Translations under genes and position numbers: made by a program
The notes under the pieces: model-generated
The model's database searches: none
Told to the model about the DNA's origin: nothing
What the model saw: the letters and a program-made list of their open reading frames with translations, nothing else
Part shown: positions 1 through 10,962 of the stretch, in pieces
How the letters are laid out: the number at the start of each line of letters is the position of its first letter
How positions within the stretch are numbered: the first letter of the stretch is position 1
Assembly (NCBI GenBank): GCA_951799425.1
Contig: OX637391.1
Span: 54,411,069 to 54,475,068 of the forward strand
DNA from: Ilex aquifolium
Lineage: Eukaryota; Streptophyta; Magnoliopsida; Aquifoliales; Aquifoliaceae
Length of the DNA: 64,000 nt
Reading direction: 5' to 3'

Positions 1-1057
1 AACCTATGTTTTATTAGTATAGATTGATATTAATATCCATTGATATGCCAAACAATAAGATGCATAATAGATATATGTTTTTATGCATTGTGTTGAATTA
101 CTAGAACCTTTTAAGGTGAAAAATGTCAGTCTTGAACCTTTTTTTTCATTTGTATCTTAACATGAATGATTCTGTATGTAGCCTCAATTTCCTATTGAAT
201 TTGTGTACTATTATCATATGTTTAAATTTAAGTTACTCTTGATTTTTTTGTATTTAATTAGACTTGGCTCTCTCCATTATAAAGATTAAGGCTCTCAATG
301 ACTCCTTACTCTATTCACTGTGAGGGCTTGGAATTTGTATGGATGTCCTGTTCCTTATGGCATGATTTACAGGATTTAGTACCATATTCAAATCTTAGTG
401 TTATCCCATACCCAAAATAAAAATAAAAATCTCTTGGTGTTATCATTGAAATGCTATTAATGCAAAATCTTTGAATGTTATCTTTCATTTTTGTCCATGC
501 TTAATAAATATGGATCCTTCACGCCAATATGCTAATTGATTTTGTTCTTTAGAAAAAGTGCATTTCATTCTGTCTAGAGGAAATTGCTTCGGTGGATCCA
601 GTTGATTAAGTCGTTGTGTCTGTCAATACCCACTTGCTCGAGTACGGGTAAGGGCTCACCTATCACCTATTGATTGTGTCGTTGCATGCTTTTTGGTAGA
701 GCTCCACCCCCTTTTTCCCTCTAAAACTTTTTGCTCCACTCATTTTAGTACTTCTAATTAGAACTGGCTGAACTAACTGGGAATGACAGATCAAGGGGTT
801 GTTCATTAGCCTTACTAGTAAATCATATGAAAAAGAGAAATTGGTTTCGACCTTGCTTTTAGTTGTAAGGTTAGCTTTTGACTTATAGGGCGTTTAGGCT
901 TAGCTCATCAAACAAGTGAGTCAAAAGTGGGGGGATAATATTGTATTATCTTATAATAGGAGGGCGCCTGCTTTTAGTTTATAGTTTCAGTCTTGCTTTT
1001 GCCTTGCCTTCTATTAGTAAATGGCGTGTTTTCATCTTTTGAAAGAGAGATGTACAG
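1..1057. other. Intergenic AT-rich DNA, no gene seen
   Basis: Both strands are broken by frequent stops and no coding stretch, RNA gene or clean terminal repeat could be recognised. It may be decayed transposon or leader-flanking sequence. Confidence 0.5.
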
Positions 1058-1745
1058 TGATTCACAAAATTTGATTATTTTTACTGCATGATTTTGGATT
1101 TGAGGATAAAAATATTGATGCTTATTTTTAATTGCAAAGTCCAATTATTAACTCAAGTAGTTGGACATTTTAAACCAGAGGCTTGAAATATTTTTTCTTT
1201 TCATTGCGAATTTTTTTCTTCATGCATGAATTGTCAACTTTTTGTTTTTGTGTTACAATGCCTCCAGGGACGAGTGTGACCTTTTTTTTTTCTATTCTAG
1301 ACTTGATTTGTAAATAATTTGGATAAATAATTTCGGTTGAATTTTCGTCCAGTGTATAGCGTTCCACTTTAGTTTTGAGTTTGAATTTTACAAGAAGTAA
1401 ATGTTTTGTTTTAGAGCTTTCCCATAACTATAATATGATAGATGACGATTGAGTTGGTTTTCCATTATGTTGTTCATTATGATGGTTATATATTTTGTTT
1501 GAATTATGATGATTATGAACTGTGAATTTTGATTCTTTGGTTAGACTTGCGTGCATAGACATGTGGGTGTGATCTTTGATATTATGATATATAAATGTTA
1601 TTTTGGTTTAGATTATGTAGTGACTAAATTATGGTGTTGTCTTCGACTTAGGTTGGGTAAATTTTTCTTGAGATTGGTTATGCAATAGTTTGTTTTGGAT
1701 AACGAAACATACAATGAGATATATAAGCATTGTAGACATGTTAAG
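1058..1745. repeat. Segmental duplicate, copy A (partner 31,360-32,660)
   Basis: The stretch starting near AATTTGATTATTTTTACTGC is repeated at about 31,360 with small differences through the end near AGATATATAAGCATT. The partner carries a 618-bp hAT insertion that is absent here, so this copy acts as the empty site (AACGAAACATACAATG). No gene lies inside it. The partner sits between the broken retroelement and the second satellite array, which ties this end of the window to the duplicated resistance-gene block. Confidence 0.8.
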
Positions 1746-1889
1746 TTTTTCTTAGACTCCCATCTTTAGAGAAAATTTGCGAAAAAAAAGTCGGGGACTC
1801 GATTGATTTCAATTTCCATAATTAAAACAAATAAAGAAAAATTATTTCAAATTGACGAATTTTTTTAATTGACAAAATATCTTTAGACA

Positions 1890-2080
1890 CGAGTTATTAT
1901 CAGAGAGTTGCATTTATGCCCTAGAATATCAATATTGTTATGCATTCATTTTGGCATGATTGCATTTATGCACCAGAATTTTCTTTATCATTATCCTTTG
2001 TCGTTCTCTATCGAAAGCAAGCTAGCATTGGTCTGTTAAGTACTGAATCACTTGGATCTTCTTGTAGTTTGTCATTTTCG
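1890..2080. repeat. Segmental duplicate, part 1 (partner 58,590-58,715)
   Basis: Sequence around GCATTTATGCACCAGAATTT and the following 90 bases matches 58,620-58,715. The same duplicate resumes at 4,790-5,147 and, beyond a retrotransposon and a MITE, at 15,987-16,115. On the right side the pieces are contiguous over about 530 bp (58,590-59,118), so the left copy was opened by at least three insertions. Confidence 0.8.
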
Positions 2081-2108
2081 CAACCCAAATTGTGTTAAAA
2101 AAAAATAA

Positions 2109-3254
2109 CGGACAATTGGAAGGAGATACACTAAATTGGGGTTAATTATAAAAAAGTACACAGAAAAAAATGTAGAGTAAAAAAGTCTTTAATTTTAGTT
2201 CTTAATTGTGTCAAAGTACATAATTTAAAATTTTCAGATTTTCTTGTGACATTTGTGTCCTCCCTTAATTCATGCGATTATTTTTGAAAACTGTTTTGTT
2301 TTTAAATTATATTTATGCATTAAAAATCTCCTAATTTAATGGAAGATTTGATTCTTTCGTTTATTTCCTAATCTCCTAATTTTAGTCCTTAATTTCCGTT
2401 GTCTTCTTCTTCTTCGGCCTAAAAGCAATTTATCAATGCAAGTCCGAAACATTATTTCATCCTTATCATTCAATCTAAGCAATTATAAAGTTTGAATTCA
2501 TGACTCCATTAGGTTTTATGTCATTTTAAAGGTGATTATACTGTTTTTTTATATGCGAACAACATAACCGAAGTTCATCCTATATATGTGTTTATAGTGT
2601 AATAATAACAGTGTAACAATAATAATGTAAAAATTTACTTACACAAAATATTGTACTGTTACATTTTGTCAAACATATATTTGCATATAACTTCATTGTA
2701 ACAGTCCAGTTCATTTTTGAATTTGTTACCACATCTACAAAATCACTGAACACTGTTTGTGTTACATTGTTACACTATGCGGGAAATACAGACGAACTTA
2801 CATCTACAATGGCGGATCAGTAGGATTTTCCTTTCAAAGATGAAACCCTGTAGATGTTCAGGGAATGATTTAGGGCTTCTCGCTAAGGAAGATGAAGCAG
2901 TATTTGGATAGGAAGAAGAAGCAGTAATCGTTTTCCGAAGATGAAGCTTTTCGAGAATTAATGTTCCAAAATTAAGCGGTTAAGCCTTATCACTACGTAC
3001 CTAAATAATGTTAAGATATATTCCTAAAACCGTTTTTAGGAAAGTAATGTTCCTAAAATCCAGTGGTTAAGTCTTATCACAGTGCACCTAATTAATGTTA
3101 AGATATATTCCTAAAACCGTTTTTAGGAAAGTAAATTTTAGAAAATGGGCAGTTAAGTTTTTGTATCTTAGCAGTGTACTTCTTTACAACACATTTTTTC
3201 TGTATACTTTTTTACAATTATGTCTAATTTAGTGTACCGGCTTCCAAAGGACCC
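2109..3254. mobile_element. Mutator-like non-autonomous element with ~75-bp terminal inverted repeats
   Basis: The left end (around GGAAGGAGATACACTAAATT) and the reverse complement of the right end (around GGAAGCCGGTACACTAAATT) match for roughly 75 bp, including AAAAAAGTACACAGAAAAAA against AAAAAAGTATACAGAAAAAA. The element is flanked by AAAAAATAA on both sides (2,100-2,108 and 3,255-3,263), which would be the 9-bp duplication typical of Mutator-like elements. That sequence is low in complexity, so the exact border is less sure than the inverted repeat. No transposase frame is present. Confidence 0.6.
2961..3134. repeat. Two-copy tandem repeat, 86-88-bp unit
   Basis: Two adjacent units share GTTAAGATATATTCCTAAAA and GTTTTTAGGAAAGTAA, starting at 2,961 and 3,047. 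Each contains the short palindrome TCCTAAAACCGTTTTTAGGA. It lies inside the 2,109-3,254 element and is probably an internal duplication of it. Confidence 0.75.
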
Positions 3255-3298
3255 AAAAAATAAAAAATAAAAAAACCCAGCCACTATGAGTCATTTAT

Positions 3299-4063
3299 GG
3301 GTGGGCCTATTCCCACCCCACAAATCTCCATTTCCACCCCATTTAATTTTTTATCATCAAATTACTAAACCCACCCCTTCTATATCTACCCCATTAACTA
3401 AGTCTACCTCATGATACTTACACCCCTTTAAAAAGTAAACTCACTTTATATTTTGTCATAATTAGGGTTTCATTCTCTATCTTATCTCATTCACTCACAC
3501 AAATATTTTTTCAATATGAATTTTTCTAATAAGATACAGGTTAATATTACTTTTTAATTTAATTATATGTTTGATTTCTTGTTTGTTGATGAATTTTCAT
3601 TATTTTTCGTATCTTTTGATATTTCTGTCAAGATTAATAAATTTTAATTTACAATTTATATGTGTGTATATATATGTATGCTTTCAGATTATTTGTTATT
3701 TTTTATCTTGTTTAGGCTTTGCATCTATACTTGTTATTTTGTTTTCTTGTTCGATTTTGTGTATGTGCTTGATGCTTTTTTTTTCATGTTCGGTATTGCA
3801 TCTTGTAATTTTGCATCTTATAGTTTTGTGTCTTATAGTTTTACTTGTTCTTTTGATCTTTATTTGATTTTTTTTCCTTCTTGTTTCGGTTTGCTTCTTT
3901 CTTTCCTTGTTTTGTTCTTTTTTTTTAAAAAAGGGGTGTATGTAGTATGGGGTGAACTTAGTTACTAATGAGGTGGATATAGATAGGGTGAGTTTAGTAG
4001 TTTGATAATGAGAAATTAAATGAGATGGGAATGAAGATTTATGGGGTGAGAATAGCCCCATCC
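3299..4063. mobile_element. Mutator-like MITE, ~140-bp terminal inverted repeats, 9-bp target duplication
   Basis: The left end GGGTGGGCCTATTCCCACCC pairs with the reverse complement of the right end, GGATGGGGCTATTCTCACCC, and the similarity runs about 140 bp inward. Perfect 9-bp duplications GTCATTTAT flank it (3,290-3,298 and 4,064-4,072). The 0.5-kb core is T-rich; its short open frames are low-complexity Cys/Phe/Leu strings and are not genes. Long inverted repeats, an end starting with G and a 9-bp duplication together indicate the Mutator superfamily. Confidence 0.85.
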
Positions 4064-4072
4064 GTCATTTAT

Positions 4073-5142
4073 TTTGATTATTAGTGACATTTAGCAGTAG
4101 GTATCTTTATGTGTCAAACTTTTTTCAATTTCGATTGAATTTTATTAATGGGTTCTGCATACAATCAATGTCAACTTGATAATTCGAGAATTTTAAATTG
4201 AACATAATTAATAAAATTTAAAATGAGAGGAACCAAATGGCAAACCCGTATCGTTAGCTTGGAAGGCTAGGGCTTATAGTCAACGCCGATTCATCATTTT
4301 GAACGTCTCATTCAAAACTGAACATGAAACTTTGGTTTCATAAATCCACCTCCCTAAGTCTTGGGTATGTGGTGTTGGACAATTGAGTTCTTCACGATGA
4401 GATGAAGGAAAGAGATGCAAAAAAAGAAATCATTTAACCTAGCACTATTTATAAAATCTAACATATTATCAATCAGTGTCAACTCCAGTGGGGTACTAGT
4501 CTAACTTCTCATCTTGAGGTTAAAAGTTTGAGTTTTGGAGTCTACATTGAGACTTGGTGGTTGACTGCTATGCTAGTCTAGCTAAGTTTGTTCTTGAGAG
4601 GAGTAATGGGTGCAATCAGGGACCTCAAGATTCCACCAGTGAAGACCTAGTGGGATGGTTTTTCAACACTCTCCTTTGCACCCACCCATTTAAAAAGAAA
4701 AACATAAGGGAAAAAAAAAAATCACTGTCAGTCTTGCTTTATCATTTTCTACACAAAAGGGTTGATTATTATAATGAAGTCTTAACAAATTTATTATTAC
4801 AATGACCTACGACGAAGCCCAAAAAAGAAAAAAGAAAAATACATTATCCAAAGAGGGATACAAAAGAGAATAATACAACTACAATGAGAGATACAGAAAG
4901 AGATCAAGAATCGAGAGGGTTTGGCTTGTACCAACTAGCTCCCTGGTATCTTATTTGGGAGTATCAAGAGTGGCCAACTAGATTACGTTTGATTGATTTT
5001 TTTTTAATTATTGTATTCGTAATCTACTTTGTTTTGTAATAATATTTTGGAGTATCATGAGGAATCATAAAATTTTTTTTTTTGTTTTTTTGAACCAAAG
5101 GCATCATAAATTTAGTAATGGAAGATTAATATGAACCGAAAT
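4073..5142. other. Intergenic DNA ending in a segmental duplicate
   Basis: 4,073-4,790 shows no gene. From about 4,790 to 5,147 the sequence (GACCTACGACGAAGCCCAAA onward) matches 58,735-58,987, where it continues without the retrotransposon found here. Confidence 0.7.
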
Positions 5143-5147
5143 GTACT

Positions 5148-5754
5148 TGTAAGAGGCAAAAAATGAGAATACGTTTCACGAATATGGATGAATGATGCTA
5201 CTTTTATGACTTCTGAAATTGCTCTCCAAGTTCTCCCCTCTTGCAAAACAAACAAACTGTCCAAGACCGAAGTGCTTGGATCGAAGGCACTCCGATGCTT
5301 AAGTCAGTAATTGAATTGAGTGATTTGCAAGAAGACAAGGAGAGTTTTGCGTACCTTTCACCTTGGCTCCTGATGTTTTTTTATAGAATCTCCACTAGCT
5401 AGGGTTTCCGTGATTTTTGATTCAAGGTGGCACACCTTCCCCTAATAAGGCGATTCAGTTCAGGAAGTTGCTGAGATGCCTCTAGCAATTCCTATGATCA
5501 TGCTCATTTGTTTAACCAGAATGCCTGAACTATAGGCCTCTTATTAGCACCACGTTGATTGCTTAAATAGCACGGTCATAACATTTTGCTCGTGCAGAGA
5601 ACCGAGCTCATTCTTTCTTTCTCGAGCTATTTGAATAGCTCGGTTGCTATCTAATGACAGTCTAGTGATGTCTTTCTCACGTGACTGGTCTTGTCACCAT
5701 CACGTGAGATCATTAAATGCTATTACACGTGTCGTAAAGGGAGCACCTCCTTCA
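5148..5754 (-). repeat. 3' LTR of the Tat element (607 bp)
   Basis: It begins TGTAAGAGGC and ends CTCCTTCA on the + strand, matching 14,707-15,312. Because the element reads on the - strand, its U3 is at the right end of this copy. There three CACGTG boxes occur within 54 bp (5,678-5,683, 5,701-5,706, 5,726-5,731). Confidence 0.95.
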
Positions 5755-5768
5755 TTTGCCCCCAGGAA
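5755..5768 (-). other. Polypurine-tract-like sequence next to the 3' LTR
   Basis: On the - strand the bases just inside the LTR read CCTGGGGGCAAA. This is the G-rich run expected at the plus-strand priming site of an LTR retroelement. Confidence 0.55.
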
Positions 5769-5994
5769 ATGTGTGACAGACATTTTTCGTTTGTCAGTCG
5801 TTTCATGCCCCCAAACCATCATTGCACGTACTTTCAAGACATCCCCCTTTGTTTTGGCGGTGTTTCTTGCATTCAAATACTGCATCTTAGACTTCAGTTT
5901 ACTCCTTTTTAAGCGAGCTTCTTCATCCTTTTCTCTACTCTGCCTCCTCACCTCCAGATTTCTTTTGCTTCTTTTTGCTTCTTTTGCTACAGTG

Positions 5995-7940
5995 GCTCCT
6001 CTTACTCCCGTTGAGATTCTTGCTTTCAAAGCCAAATACAACATTCCTGACAACGTCAACATACGAGTTGCTGGTATCGATGAACCTCTGATAGGTACCA
6101 GGGACAACATTCCTATCCACACACGTGCAATTACAGAGGGTGGCGTTCGCTTCCCCCTCGATGCTCTGCTCCTTTGGGTGTTGTCAGCAATGAAGCTGTG
6201 CCCCATTCAGTGCTGCCCCAATTTTTTCAGAATAGTGATGGGAATGACTGCTCTGAATAGGCTTCTGAACCTGAGTCTTGGTTTATGGGAGATTTTGTAC
6301 TGTTACATCATCAAATCAACTAGGGACAACTACTACCTTGCAGTGAGGAAGAAGGATCGCTATCTGGTGACCCATCTTCCAGATTCAAACAAGGGCCACG
6401 AGAACGATGTGGTCTTTTTTTTTGGGAATTGGGAGTATGCAGCTGCCGCTACTCCTTCCTACTGTTGCCCCTACGAAGAAGGCACACCAAGTGAATGATG
6501 TTTTTACTCTGCTTCCTTAGTTCATTCTTTTATTTTTGCTTATGTTCTCTCTTTTGAACGCAAAACTGTAAAGGGAAGAGTCCCTGAGCGTGCTGTCAAG
6601 ATGGATGAGCTCAAGAAGGTGTGGGACTACAACAACTCCATCTTCTGTCGTGCTGCTCATACATTGCTCGGGTATACCCCAACACATATGTCGTTCATTT
6701 CCATGCCCAACTGACCCAACTCCTTACTTGTTGCCGATCTTGAGTTTATCTAGGCAGCTCGGGACTAGACTCCTCGCTCTCGCAAGAAGACATTGCCTGG
6801 TCCGTCTGGAAGAAACAGATCGGTCAAAAATTTCCTTGACTTTCTTTCTACTGTCGAGCCATCCATTCCTACCGAATCTTCCATGCCAAGTGATCCTCTT
6901 GTTCCAATAAACCCCGTGTTTATAGAACCTGAATTTGAGGATCCTGCTGGACTTGTCCCCTCCGAACCGAGCAACATCGTTCGACAGGACGAAGAACTAG
7001 TGATTCAAGACCCAGATTCTTCCACTCCTGCCGAGATTCCTCCTTCTGTAACTGTACATTCCCCTGACGACCATACTGATTCAATTCTTGAACTTTTCGA
7101 GGATCCAGCCCCCAAGAAGCGCAAAGCTGCAGAGTCTGATGCGATACCTTTTGCCACTCCTGCTACTCCTCCTTTCCGACCTGTTCTTTGGGTGAAAAGG
7201 AGAGAGATCACCGTGAAGGATTCTGCTACTGAGGACTTCAATGTCGCTGTGGGGATTACTAGGGGGTAATTCTTCCTTGAGACTTTGCCGCCAATGAAGC
7301 TTTATCTGACGATGAAATTACTCGCCAAGCAATCCAGCAGATGGTTCTGGTATTTTGCCTATTTTCTTTCATTTATAGGATCAGCTGTTAATAAGTAATA
7401 TGTTCAAACTCCTCATTTTCCTTTTAACATGTAGGGGCTTCAAAAGGTCCATGAAGTGGGGGCTAGGATTGCGCGAAAAGATAAAGCCATGAAGGACGTT
7501 ATTCATGCCCGAGCATCTGTTTTGGTGAAGAAAGAATCTACAGATGAAGAGTATGCCAAGCTCTGCGAGGAAGTCTTGGTTCTTCAGGCTCAAACGTTTA
7601 GCCTGACCGAGGAAAACAAGAAGCTTTCTACAGAGATTGAAGGGCTGAAAGAGTCTGAGCATGTAGCAAATGTGGAGCTCTCCCAATCCCAGTTAGATCA
7701 TGCTAGTCTCCTGGAAGAATTTGAGAAGTTTAAGGCTGAGGCTAAGGATAGTGAGGACTCTGCATACGAGCAAGGAATGAAGAAGGCGGAGAATGACTTG
7801 GCTCTGTAGATTCCACTCTTAGAGAAGGCGTACTTTGGCAAAGGCTGGCATGCTGCCTTGACTACTGGTGGAGTGCCTCAATCCTCTAAGCTTTATTCTA
7901 CTCATTCTCTGCCTAGCTCCTCCCAGCCTCCATCTTCCTG
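5995..7940 (+). pseudogene. Extra antisense gene carried by the Tat element (gypsy-type 'Transposase_28'-like protein)
   Basis: It runs opposite to gag-pol between integrase and the 3' LTR. The first exon (to about 6,498) encodes the recognisable block FPLDALLLWVLSAMKLCP, followed by NKGHENDVVFFFGNWEY. This is the style of the plant 'putative gypsy type transposon' domain (family recalled, not searched). Later exon-like pieces are an acidic, proline-rich part (6,793-7,269) and a coiled coil rich in Glu, Lys and Leu (7,435-7,806) after an intron-like gap ending AACATGTAG. The tail AYFGKGWHAAL is conserved in such proteins. The expected start is GTG at 5,995 rather than ATG, and a TAG interrupts the coiled coil at 7,807. 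The function of these extra genes is unknown; they may modulate the element. Confidence 0.7.
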
Positions 7941-8296
7941 AACACAATCACTTAGAAATTTTTTGTAACATTTTGCAGTATACAGTTGAAAGCTCTTTGG
8001 AAAGTTTTTGTAGCTTTTTTGAAGTATAATGAAAGTTTCATTTCCTGGTTCTCTGTTCGGTGTTTCTATTTTCTTTTTTGGTTTTTGTCTAGAAATAAAG
8101 GATTTGCTCAAGAAGTCGTGGCCTCTTTTTTGGCCTTTTTCAATGAACTCGGTCCCAACATGGTGATGATTAAAACATATGTTCACTTATTCGGTCTTAA
8201 TCCAAATATCTCGGTCCCAGATCAGGGTCCATTAAAATACTAATGACAAATTCAGGCTCCTTGATGTAATGGCTGTTGTTCGGCCTATCTTCAAAG

Positions 8297-8650
8297 AGCT
8301 CGGTCCCAACATAGAGACCTTTCGATACTTCGAAAAATTTAAACTCTAGAAGTTATGGCCTTACTCGGCTCTTCTTCAAAGAGCTCGGTCCTAAATAAGG
8401 ACCTTTCGATACTTAGAAAAATTTAGACTCTAGAAGTTATGGCCTTACTCGGCCCTTCTTCAAAGAGCTTAGTCCTAACATAGGGACCTTTTGATACTTA
8501 GAAAAATTTAAACTCTAGAAGTTATGGCCTTACTCGGCCCTTCTTCAAAGAGCTCGGTCCCAACATAGGGACCTTTCGATACTTAGAAAAATTTAAACTC
8601 TAGAAGTTATGGCCTTACTCGGCCCTTCTTCAAAGAGCTCGGTCATTACG
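8297..8650. repeat. Tandem repeat, ~85-bp unit, four full copies
   Basis: Units start at 8,297, 8,382, 8,466, 8,551 and a partial at 8,636, each beginning with AGCTCGGTCC or a close variant and containing TCTAGAAGTTATGGCC. It lies in the untranslated 3' part of the Tat element, between integrase and the antisense gene. Tat/Ogre elements are known for tandem repeats in this place. Confidence 0.9.
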
Positions 8651-9022
8651 TAGAGTTAGGCTTTGGCCCCTTGGGCATTTTCAGAGACTGTTTCTACTCT
8701 CGCACCGACCCGCCGATCTAATCGGACTCATTTCCATCCGTTCAGCTTACATCTTCATGCCTAGCTGAAGGCCTGGATCTGATCGGGTGGCTGCGCCTGA
8801 TTTAAGCATACACTTCTATCAGGATATTTTGCCTGCCCGCCTTAGCAATAGGATGTAAATAGTAATAACAATTTAAGAGATGCATCTTAAGAACTTTTAT
8901 TCATACTTATGCCATAAATTATTCCAAAGAAATTACTGAATCACGCTTTAAAAAACTTATAAATAAGGGGCACCCTTATTATTCTGAAGGTATTTCAGAG
9001 TCCATACTTCTAAAAAGAACTT

Positions 9023-10100
9023 TTAGAAATAGAACTTTCGCAACTTGGTAGAATTCCAGGGGCGCGGTACCATTTTATGGTCTAGAGTTTTGAGTTCATA
9101 ATACCTGTTGCCCCCCACTCTTGTTACTTTATATGGCCCTTCCCAGTTGGCTCTAAGCTTTCTATGCGCCGGGTTCTTAGCTGATCTCATAACGCGTCTA
9201 AGGACCAAGTCTCCAAGGGCGAAAGTCGAGCATTAACCTTCTTGTTATAAGCCCGAGACATCTGTTGCCGATAAGATGCCATCTGAATTATTGCTTGTTC
9301 TCTTTTCTCTTCGGTTAAATCAAGTTCTCGAGCAATGATAGTGTCATTGCTTCCACTATTTATGAGCTCGGTCCTTAAGGTCGGTAGTCCAATTTCCAAA
9401 GGTATTACCGCCTCCATCCCATAGGCAAATGCGAAAAGGGTTTCCCCAGTCAAGCGCTGAGGCGTGGTTCGGTACGTCCATAGCACGCTTGGTAGCTCTT
9501 CCACCCATCTTCCTTTTGCATCTTCCAACCTCTTCTTAATACCATCTAGGATCGTCTTGTTAGAAATTTCTGCTTGCCCGTCACTCTGAGGGTAGGATGG
9601 AGTTGAATAATGGTTCCGTATTCCGTACTGCTGACAAAAAGCTTTGAAGGGACCATTGTCGAATTGTGTCCCATTGTCAGATACTAGCGCGTTAGGTATT
9701 CCGAGCCTGGTGATGATGTTTTTCCATACAAATTTCCTGGTGTCAGTATCATAGATGTTAGCTAGGGGCTCGACTTCCACCCATTCTGTGAAGTAGTTAG
9801 TTGCAACAAGTAGGAAACGCTTATTCCCAGGGGCCCGAGGAAGCGGACCTACTGTATCCATTCCCCATTGAGCGAATGGCCAGGGGCTTACCAAGGGCAG
9901 TAACTCCTAGGCGGGCCTTCTTGGTATCGAAGAGTGTTTCTGACATTTTTCACACCGTCTAACAAAATGTTGAGCGTCCTTCTGCATGTACGGCCACCAA
10001 AAACCTTGAAAAATGGCTCGATGAGCCAGTGATCTTCCACCAGTGTGAGCGCCACTACTTCCCTCATGGATTTTAGATAGAAACCCTGGTTTCAGGTACG
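9023..10100 (-). pseudogene. Integrase region of the Tat element
   Basis: The order on the - strand is an HHCC zinc-binding domain (KIHEGSSGAHTGG ... RRCEKCQ), the catalytic core with MDTVGPLP, SDNGTQFD and GQAEISNK supplying the D, D and E residues, and a C-terminal segment with the GPY motif (NWEGPYKV). The enzyme joins element DNA to the chromosome. A TAG at 9,907-9,909 separates the zinc finger from the core, and a frameshift near 9,200 separates the core from the GPY segment, so no intact protein is made. Confidence 0.9.
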
Positions 10101-10159
10101 GGCCTCTGAACGATCGTCGATACAGCTCATATTTTGGAGATAACCAGAACCTGGCTGCC

Positions 10160-10853
10160 TTTAATCGCAGTTTGTGGGTTTCCTTCTTGTCTACCGGCAA
10201 GTCTCCCTTCTTCAGGAAAGCAATGATCAGGACCATCCAACTCAGTTCCAGTTCTCCAGTTAAGATCTCTTCCGAACTTACCAACGAAATGCTCAGCTTG
10301 GGCTGATATTCAATAGTAACTATTCTTTCTTTGTCCTGGTCTATGGCAGAAGCCAGTGATGTCAACGCATCGGCATGAGAATTTTTTGTTCTTCCTACCT
10401 GTTGGATAGAGTATTCTGGAATCTGACCTAACTCCTTTTTTGCAGTAACATGATAGGCCACCATTTTCTCATCTTTTGCCATGTACTCCCCTATTATCTG
10501 ATTCACCACCAACTATGAATCAGAAAAAATCTGGAGCTTGCTTACTCCCAGATTGATTGCATACCTTATTCCTGCTATCAAGGCCTCGAATTTTGCTTCG
10601 TTGTTTGATGCCTGAAACCAAGCCCGATGGCTTTTTCCAGCACCCATCCCTCTGGGCTTTCCAGTATGATGCCTATGTCTGATCCTTTTTGATTTGACGA
10701 TCCATCTACGAATAGGCTCCATTTGCCCGCGAGCATCGAATCACTATCATCCTTAGACTTTTCACTTGGTCCAGAGCTCTGCTTGGATTGGAATTTGGCG
10801 ATAAAATCGGCCACTACCTGTCCCTTGATTGCAGTTCTTGGTTCGACACACAA
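10160..10853 (-). pseudogene. Second (archaeal-type) RNase H domain of the Tat element
   Basis: The segment contains WSLFVDGSSNQKGS, then NNEAKFEALIAGI, then FSDS and LVVNQIIGEY, and ends KNSHADALTSLASA. This is the extra RNase H carried by Tat-lineage Ty3/gypsy elements in addition to the ordinary one next to RT. Two reading frames are needed between about 10,660 and 10,720, showing a frameshift, and a TAG at 10,513-10,515 sits where a Gln codon is expected before LVVNQ. Both breaks predict loss of function. Confidence 0.85.
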
Positions 10854-10962
10854 TATCGAACTTTCAGAGATCTATTGCCCACTTAGCCACTCGTCTCGAT
10901 AGGTCGACCTTTCGAAAAAGGGCTTTCAGGGGCTGATTAGTGAGCACTACGATTTGGTGTGC

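Noticed and set aside
3571-4061. Frames of 98-121 residues inside the Mutator-like MITE
   Set aside because: T-rich low-complexity strings without any domain; they lie within a non-autonomous element.
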